Positions 6,371-9,842 of a DNA stretch of 9,842 bases are shown piece after piece (within the stretch, counting starts at the first letter, position 1; every line of letters begins with the position of its first letter). The notes below the pieces were generated by a model. The model ran no database searches and was not told the origin of the DNA. It saw only the letters and a list, made by a program, of their open reading frames with translations. The stretch comes from Clostridiales bacterium (GTDB taxonomy: Bacteria > Bacillota > Clostridia > Oscillospirales > Oscillospiraceae): positions 1 to 9,842 of the forward strand of contig JAQXNP010000134.1 in assembly GCA_029098065.1 (NCBI GenBank), given 5' to 3'. The position numbers were made by a program, and so were the translations under genes.

Positions 6371-7750
6371 TCACTGTTCCGCCAGTCCGCAGATCCGCAT
6401 CCATTCCCCCCGCCGCCAGCGCAGCGTGCACAGGATGCCCCGCAGCACCAGATCAGCGGCCATGGCCCCCCAGATGCCCTCCAGCCCAAAGCCCAGCTTC
6501 AGCACCAGCAGGCAGGCCAGGGGAACCCGCACCGCCCACATGCAGCACAGGCCTGCCAGCATGGGGAAGCGCACATCCCCCGCCCCCCGGAGGGCATTGG
6601 TAAAGATGATGGAGAGGGCAAAAAAGGGCTCGGCATAGGCCACTACCCGCAGGGCCAGAGCGGCGTCGGTCACCACCTGAGCGTCGCTGTTGAAGAGCGA
6701 CGCCAGGGGGGAGGCGAAGAGGAACAGCGCCGTCCCGGTGGCCAGACACAGCGCCGCGCCGATACCGGCGGTCAGAGAGCCGTAAGCTTTGGCGTCCTCC
6801 CGGCTCCCCGCCCCCACCGCCTGCCCCACCAGAGCGATAGCGGCATAGCCGATGCCATAGGCGGGCAGATAGCAGAGCCCCTCGGCAGTGGTGGCCACCT
6901 GGTTGGCGGCCAGGGCCGCCGTAGTGAGCTGATGGGCCGCCAGGGCTGTTGTGGCGATCTGTCCCAGATTGATGGTGGCCCGCTCGGCCGCGGAGGGCAG
7001 GCCCAGATGGACCGCCCTCCGGATGATGGCCCGATTGGGCCGCAGGCCGTCTTTCAGGGAGGTGGCATACTGTCCCTGCCGGAACGCGGCCAGGGCGGTC
7101 CCCGTCCCCGCAAATGCGATGGAGATGGCGGTGGCCGCCGCGGCCCCCTCCACGCCCCAGCCGGCGCCGGGTATGGTGACTCCCCACATCTGCCGGGCAG
7201 GGTAGATGAAAAAGAAATTCAGCACCACGTTGAGCAGATTGGCCGCCGTGTTGAAAAAGAGCGGCGTCTTGGTATTGCCCATGCACCGGAGCACCATGGA
7301 AAAGACGTTCAGCATGGCTCCGAAGATCAGGGAGGCGGCATAGATGCGCATATAGTTCACCGCACGGGGAAGCACCTCCGGCTTCGCCCCCAGCCACCGG
7401 GGGATCAGGCCCCCCAGCCCCTCATAGACAGCGCAGGCCGCGCCGCCGCAGGCCAGAGCGGCCAGCAGGCTCTGGCGGATGACCAATTTCACCCGCTCCG
7501 GATCCCGGGCCCCCACCGCGTTGGAGACCTGGACCGAATAGCCCACGCCCACGCCCATCAGGATCCCATTGATGAGCCAGATCGCCGCGGCGTTCACCGA
7601 TACGGCGGCTGTTCCCTCCGCACCCAGAGTCCCCACCATGGCGGTATTCACATAGCTGACCATGGTGCTCAGGATCTGTTCCATGATCGCCGGCCAGGCC
7701 AGACGCCACAGAATATGTAACCTATCCCGTTGTCCGTTCAGCGTGGGCAT
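6371..7750 (-). CDS. MATE family multidrug/toxin efflux transporter
   Basis: A 459-residue integral membrane protein of the usual MATE length, with about twelve hydrophobic segments in two homologous halves (about 15-200 and 240-440). MATE proteins export cationic or other small compounds using a Na+ or H+ gradient. Family features include the N-terminal WPAIMEQILSTMVSYVNTAMVG, the NxxxNxxLNFFFIYP-type segment near 170-185, and in the second half the ATTAEGLCYLPAYG and ALVGQAVGAG segments, which is the pattern of the NorM/MepA-like group. The start ATG lies 6 bp after the stop codon of the radical SAM gene; GGAG 11 bases upstream sits inside that gene's end, so the two are probably translationally coupled in one operon. 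The substrate is unknown. An odd internal near-repeat at 267-284 is described in the findings. Confidence 0.93.
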   Translation of the reverse strand: MPTLNGQRDRLHILWRLAWPAIMEQILSTMVSYVNTAMVGTLGAEGTAAVSVNAAAIWLINGILMGVGVGYSVQVSNAVGARDPERVKLVIRQSLLAALACGGAACAVYEGLGGLIPRWLGAKPEVLPRAVNYMRIYAASLIFGAMLNVFSMVLRCMGNTKTPLFFNTAANLLNVVLNFFFIYPARQMWGVTIPGAGWGVEGAAAATAISIAFAGTGTALAAFRQGQYATSLKDGLRPNRAIIRRAVHLGLPSAAERATINLGQIATTALAAHQLTTAALAANQVATTAEGLCYLPAYGIGYAAIALVGQAVGAGSREDAKAYGSLTAGIGAALCLATGTALFLFASPLASLFNSDAQVVTDAALALRVVAYAEPFFALSIIFTNALRGAGDVRFPMLAGLCCMWAVRVPLACLLVLKLGFGLEGIWGAMAADLVLRGILCTLRWRRGEWMRICGLAEQ

Positions 7751-7756
7751 CCTTGC

Positions 7757-8632
7757 TCACACTCCTGTCAAATCAAAATCGGGGACATAGTCTCCGCTGG
7801 CCGAGTCCGGGTCCTGGACAAACCCCTCCAGGCCCAAAGCGGCCATATATTCCTCCGCGCTGCGGATCTCGCTGGGCCGCAGCCGCCGGTGGATCTCCGG
7901 AAAATCTGCCGCCCGGCCCAGAGGGACATACTGGCTCATGAGGGAAAAATATACCTCTCCCGGAGCGAATTCCTCCGCCACCCAGTCCATCACCGCCCGG
8001 GCATCGTTCAGTCCTCCGGGGAGAAGGAGATGCCGGATGATCACACCCCGGCGCAGCAGTCCCTCTCCATCAAACTGGCAGGGCCCCGTCTGTCGGACCA
8101 TCTCCCGGACGGCCGCCCGGGCCGTTTCCGGATAGTCCGGCGCGGCGGAGTATCTGGCCGCCCGGGCGGGATCCATGTATTTCAGGTCGGGCAGATAGAT
8201 CTGCACCTTCCCCTCCAGACGGCGCAGATTCTCCACCGTCTCATAGCCGCCGGTGTTCCACACCACGGGCACCGGCAGGGGTTCTTCCAATGCCTCCAGC
8301 ACCGCGTGGGTAAAATGGGTGGGGGTCACCAGATCGATATTGTGGGCGCCCTGGCGGATGAGCTCCCAGAAAATCTCCCGCAGACGTTCCACCGTCACCG
8401 GCCGGCCCAGGCCCTCCTGGCTGATGGCGCTGTTCTGGCAGAACACGCACCGGAGTGAACAGCCGGAGAAGAACACCGTCCCCGCCCCCCGGCTGCCTGA
8501 GATGGGAGGCTCCTCCCAAAAGTGGAGGGCCGCCCGGGCCACCACCGGCAGCTCCGGCATGGCGCACCCGCCTCCCGGGACGGCGGGGGTCCGCACCGCG
8601 CCGCACCGGCGGGGACACTGCTCACAGATCAT
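7757..8632 (-). CDS. PflX-like radical SAM protein (COG1313)
   Basis: A 291-residue radical SAM enzyme related to pyruvate formate-lyase activating enzymes. The SAM-cluster motif is C58-x3-C62-x2-C65 followed by QN, inside the signature HFWEEPPISGS...GTVFFSGC of this family. A second cysteine group at the N-terminus (C3, C6, C10, C23 in ICEQCPRRCG...GGGC) is also conserved in the family and may bind another metal centre. The reaction and substrate of COG1313 proteins are not known; the PFL-activase label is by similarity only, and no glycyl-radical enzyme gene is seen nearby. The start ATG has an ideal GGAGGTG (8646-8640) with a 7-base spacer. It heads an apparent operon with the MATE transporter, with no obvious promoter between it and ptsH. 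Confidence 0.9.
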   Translation of the reverse strand: MICEQCPRRCGAVRTPAVPGGGCAMPELPVVARAALHFWEEPPISGSRGAGTVFFSGCSLRCVFCQNSAISQEGLGRPVTVERLREIFWELIRQGAHNIDLVTPTHFTHAVLEALEEPLPVPVVWNTGGYETVENLRRLEGKVQIYLPDLKYMDPARAARYSAAPDYPETARAAVREMVRQTGPCQFDGEGLLRRGVIIRHLLLPGGLNDARAVMDWVAEEFAPGEVYFSLMSQYVPLGRAADFPEIHRRLRPSEIRSAEEYMAALGLEGFVQDPDSASGDYVPDFDLTGV

Positions 8633-8639
8633 GCTCCCA

Positions 8640-8646
8640 CACCTCC
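8640..8646 (-). promoter_or_regulatory. Ribosome binding site of the radical SAM gene
   Basis: Perfect GGAGGTG on the minus strand, 7 bases before the ATG at 8632. It begins only six bases after the T run of the ptsH terminator. Confidence 0.85.
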
Positions 8647-8652
8647 GACGCC

Positions 8653-8680
8653 AAAAAAAGCGCCGCTGACGCGGCGCTTT
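8653..8680 (-). terminator. Intrinsic terminator of ptsH
   Basis: GCGCCGC pairs perfectly with GCGGCGC around a GTCA loop, extended by AAA/TTT to a 10-bp stem, and is followed on the minus strand by an unbroken run of seven Ts. It lies about 20 bases after the HPr stop codon and is one of the two clearest terminators in the window. Confidence 0.92.
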
Positions 8681-8698
8681 CCTGGCAAATTTTCCTCG

Positions 8699-8962
8699 TT
8701 ACTCTCCGAAGTTTCCGGAAATCAATTCGATGAGGGCCTCCACAGCCTCTTTCTCATCCGTGCCGTCGGCAATCAGATTGATGACGGTTCCCTTCACGAT
8801 ACCCAGGGACAGAACGCCCAGCAGGCTTTTGGCATTCACTCTCCGCTCATCCTTCTCCACCCAGATAGAGCTTTTGAACTCATTGGCCTTCTGGATAAAA
8901 AATGTAGCCGGGCGGGCATGGAGCCCCACCTGATTATTCACGGTGGCTTCTTTCATGTACAT
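8699..8962 (-). CDS. ptsH: HPr, phosphocarrier protein of the PTS
   Basis: An 87-residue cytoplasmic phosphocarrier. It takes phosphate from enzyme I on H15 (GLHARPA) and passes it to sugar-specific EIIA proteins. S46 in NAKSLLGVLSLG is the HPr kinase/phosphorylase site used in Bacillota for CcpA-dependent carbon catabolite control; H15 rules out the regulatory paralogue Crh, which lacks it. I chose the ATG at 8962, which has GGGGGGAG 8 bases upstream and puts the two phosphorylation sites at the canonical positions 15 and 46. A GTG at 8986 would precede the ribosome binding site, and the second ATG at 8956 is too far from it. No ptsI or EII gene is in view; it stands alone between mutS2 and the radical SAM gene, with its own promoter and terminator. 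Confidence 0.95.
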   Translation of the reverse strand: MYMKEATVNNQVGLHARPATFFIQKANEFKSSIWVEKDERRVNAKSLLGVLSLGIVKGTVINLIADGTDEKEAVEALIELISGNFGE

Positions 8963-9005
8963 TGCAGTTTCTCCCCCCAAAAACACTTCGTGGTGGTGTG
9001 AATAT

Positions 9006-9034
9006 AGTGTATCAAATTTCTTTCAGACAGTCAA
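9006..9034 (-). promoter_or_regulatory. Predicted sigma-A promoter of ptsH
   Basis: TTGACT (9034-9029, five of six consensus bases) and TACACT (9011-9006) on the minus strand with a 17-base spacer. The transcript would start near 8999, with about 36 nt of leader that includes GGGGGGAG (8978-8971). I see no clear cre site overlapping it. Confidence 0.7.
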
Positions 9035-9071
9035 TGGCATTTTGCACAAACCTGTCGTTTGAGACCCTTTT

Positions 9072-9101
9072 TGCGGTACTGAAAACTGCTGTTTTACCGC
9101 A
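9072..9101 (-). other. Hairpin overlapping the mutS2 stop codon, without a U tract
   Basis: TGCGGTA pairs with TACCGCA and, inside, AAAC pairs with GTTT around a four-base loop, with a three-base bulge. The mutS2 TAA stop (9096-9094) lies inside the stem. On the minus strand the hairpin is followed by AAAAAGGG, not Ts, so it is not a standard intrinsic terminator in the gene's direction; on the plus strand the Ts precede it. It may protect the 3' end or be part of a factor-dependent stop. Confidence 0.45.
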
Positions 9102-9842
9102 GTTCCGCCACCGTCACGCCATCCTCACCCACGCCGTAGCGGCCGGGACGGAAGGCTTTCACGTAGGGACTGCGCTTCAGGTGTTCCCGCACCGCTTTGC
9201 GCACTGCGCCGGTGCCCTTGCCGTGGATGATGCGCACCTCGCTGAGCTTACCCATGACGGCGTTGTCCAGAAACCGGTCCAGCTCCACCACCGCCTCGTC
9301 CCCGGTGAGCCCCCGCAGGTCCACCTCGGGAGAGGCGCCCAGGCTTCGCAGCTGATGGGCGGCGTGTTCCATGACCTTCTTCACGGATTTCTGGGTCTCG
9401 CCCTCCGTCACCCGGACTTCGTCCTGCTTGGCGGTGAGCTTCAGGATCCCCGCCTGGAGCTGAAGGGTGCCGTCCTTTTTCACGTCCAGAACCTGGGCCT
9501 TGGTGCCCGGCATCTTCACCAGCTCCACCGTGTCTCCCTTCACCGCCGGACGGGTGGGAGGGGGCACGGGCTGAGCCGGGGCCGCCCCCAGCTTATCCTC
9601 CGCGGCGTTGAGATCCCGGAGCATTCCGGAGCGGGCCTCGTTCACCCGCTGCCAATCCTGCTCCTTTTTGCTCCGCCGGCGCATCTCGTCCAGCTCCCGG
9701 AAGGTGTCCTCGGCGGCCTCCCGGGCCTCGGACAGAATCGTCCGGGCCTCGGCGTTGGCCTTCTCCACCGCCCGGGCTCTGGCTTTATCCAGGGTATCCC
9801 GGTATTCCCGGGCCTGCCGGCGGTACTCCTCCGCCTCCCGCC
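9094..9842 (-). CDS. mutS2: MutS2 (RqcU), C-terminal part; 5' end beyond window
   Basis: The last 248 residues of a protein that is normally about 785-800 long; the ATPase part lies outside the window. Visible here are a highly charged coiled-coil region (fragment residues 1-84), a proline-rich linker (about 87-98, PVPPPTRP), a KOW-like beta domain (about 101-145), and the C-terminal Smr domain (about 172-248) with DLRG at 174-177 and HGKGTGAVR at 206-214. In Bacillus subtilis, MutS2 binds collided or stalled ribosomes and acts in ribosome rescue; in other bacteria it has been tied to suppression of recombination. The Smr domain is a putative nuclease or nucleic-acid-binding module; here it keeps the HGKGTG motif, and the DLRG form differs from the DLHG that is often seen in Smr proteins but is the usual MutS2 version. 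The frame is intact to the TAA at 9094. ptsH follows but has its own promoter. Confidence 0.93.
   Translation of the reverse strand, partial: REAEEYRRQAREYRDTLDKARARAVEKANAEARTILSEAREAAEDTFRELDEMRRRSKKEQDWQRVNEARSGMLRDLNAAEDKLGAAPAQPVPPPTRPAVKGDTVELVKMPGTKAQVLDVKKDGTLQLQAGILKLTAKQDEVRVTEGETQKSVKKVMEHAAHQLRSLGASPEVDLRGLTGDEAVVELDRFLDNAVMGKLSEVRIIHGKGTGAVRKAVREHLKRSPYVKAFRPGRYGVGEDGVTVAELR

Noticed and set aside
7750..8986. RiPP-type system: radical SAM plus transporter plus small ORF
   Set aside because: No precursor-like small ORF, no RRE or SPASM domain, and the radical SAM protein matches the COG1313 housekeeping-like family; the small upstream protein is clearly HPr.

Overview
The window looks like a chromosomal segment from a GC-rich member of the Bacillota, most likely a gut clostridium of the Oscillospiraceae type (Flavonifractor / Pseudoflavonifractor / Lawsonibacter-like). 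That is an inference from gene content: HPr carries both His15 and the regulatory Ser46 typical of Bacillota, a MutS2 with a C-terminal Smr domain is present, SLH (S-layer homology) domains anchor a surface protein, ribosome binding sites are strong AGGAGG-type, and several sigma-A-like promoters have 17-bp spacers. No database search was possible. I see no tRNA, rRNA, insertion sequence, CRISPR array or prophage genes. Every base is either in a recognisable gene or in a short intergenic region with identifiable signals.

Layout, left to right. (1) Bases 1-2995, minus: a secreted phosphodiester glycosidase with Ig-like and jelly-roll-like middle domains and C-terminal SLH repeats, cut by the window edge in its third SLH repeat. 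(2) 2996-3307: its leader, with a promoter, a roughly 150-nt untranslated region and a strong hairpin, then the ferritin terminator. (3) 3308-3817, minus: a non-haem ferritin with its own promoter and terminator. (4) 4049-5254, minus: HemW, a radical-SAM haem chaperone, followed by a clear terminator. (5) 5255-5401: a compact divergent promoter region. (6) 5402-6307, plus: an RluA-family pseudouridine synthase, the only plus-strand gene. (7) 6308-6370: a strong terminator hairpin shared by two convergent genes. (8) 6371-8632, minus: a two-gene operon of a PflX-like (COG1313) radical SAM protein and, 6 bp downstream, a MATE transporter. (9) 8699-8962, minus: HPr (ptsH), with its own promoter and a textbook terminator. 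(10) 9094-9842, minus: the C-terminal 248 residues of MutS2, entering from the right edge.

Most genes are single transcription units with visible promoters or terminators, so this is mainly a housekeeping neighbourhood rather than a dedicated system. Two themes recur. Iron, haem and Fe-S chemistry appears in ferritin, HemW and the radical SAM protein. RNA and ribosome maintenance appears in the pseudouridine synthase and MutS2. I found no convincing undescribed system. The points most worth following are the radical SAM-MATE pair, which has no visible promoter of its own and starts just after a strong terminator; the non-AUG start of the pseudouridine synthase; and the structured, possibly translated leader of the SLH glycosidase.
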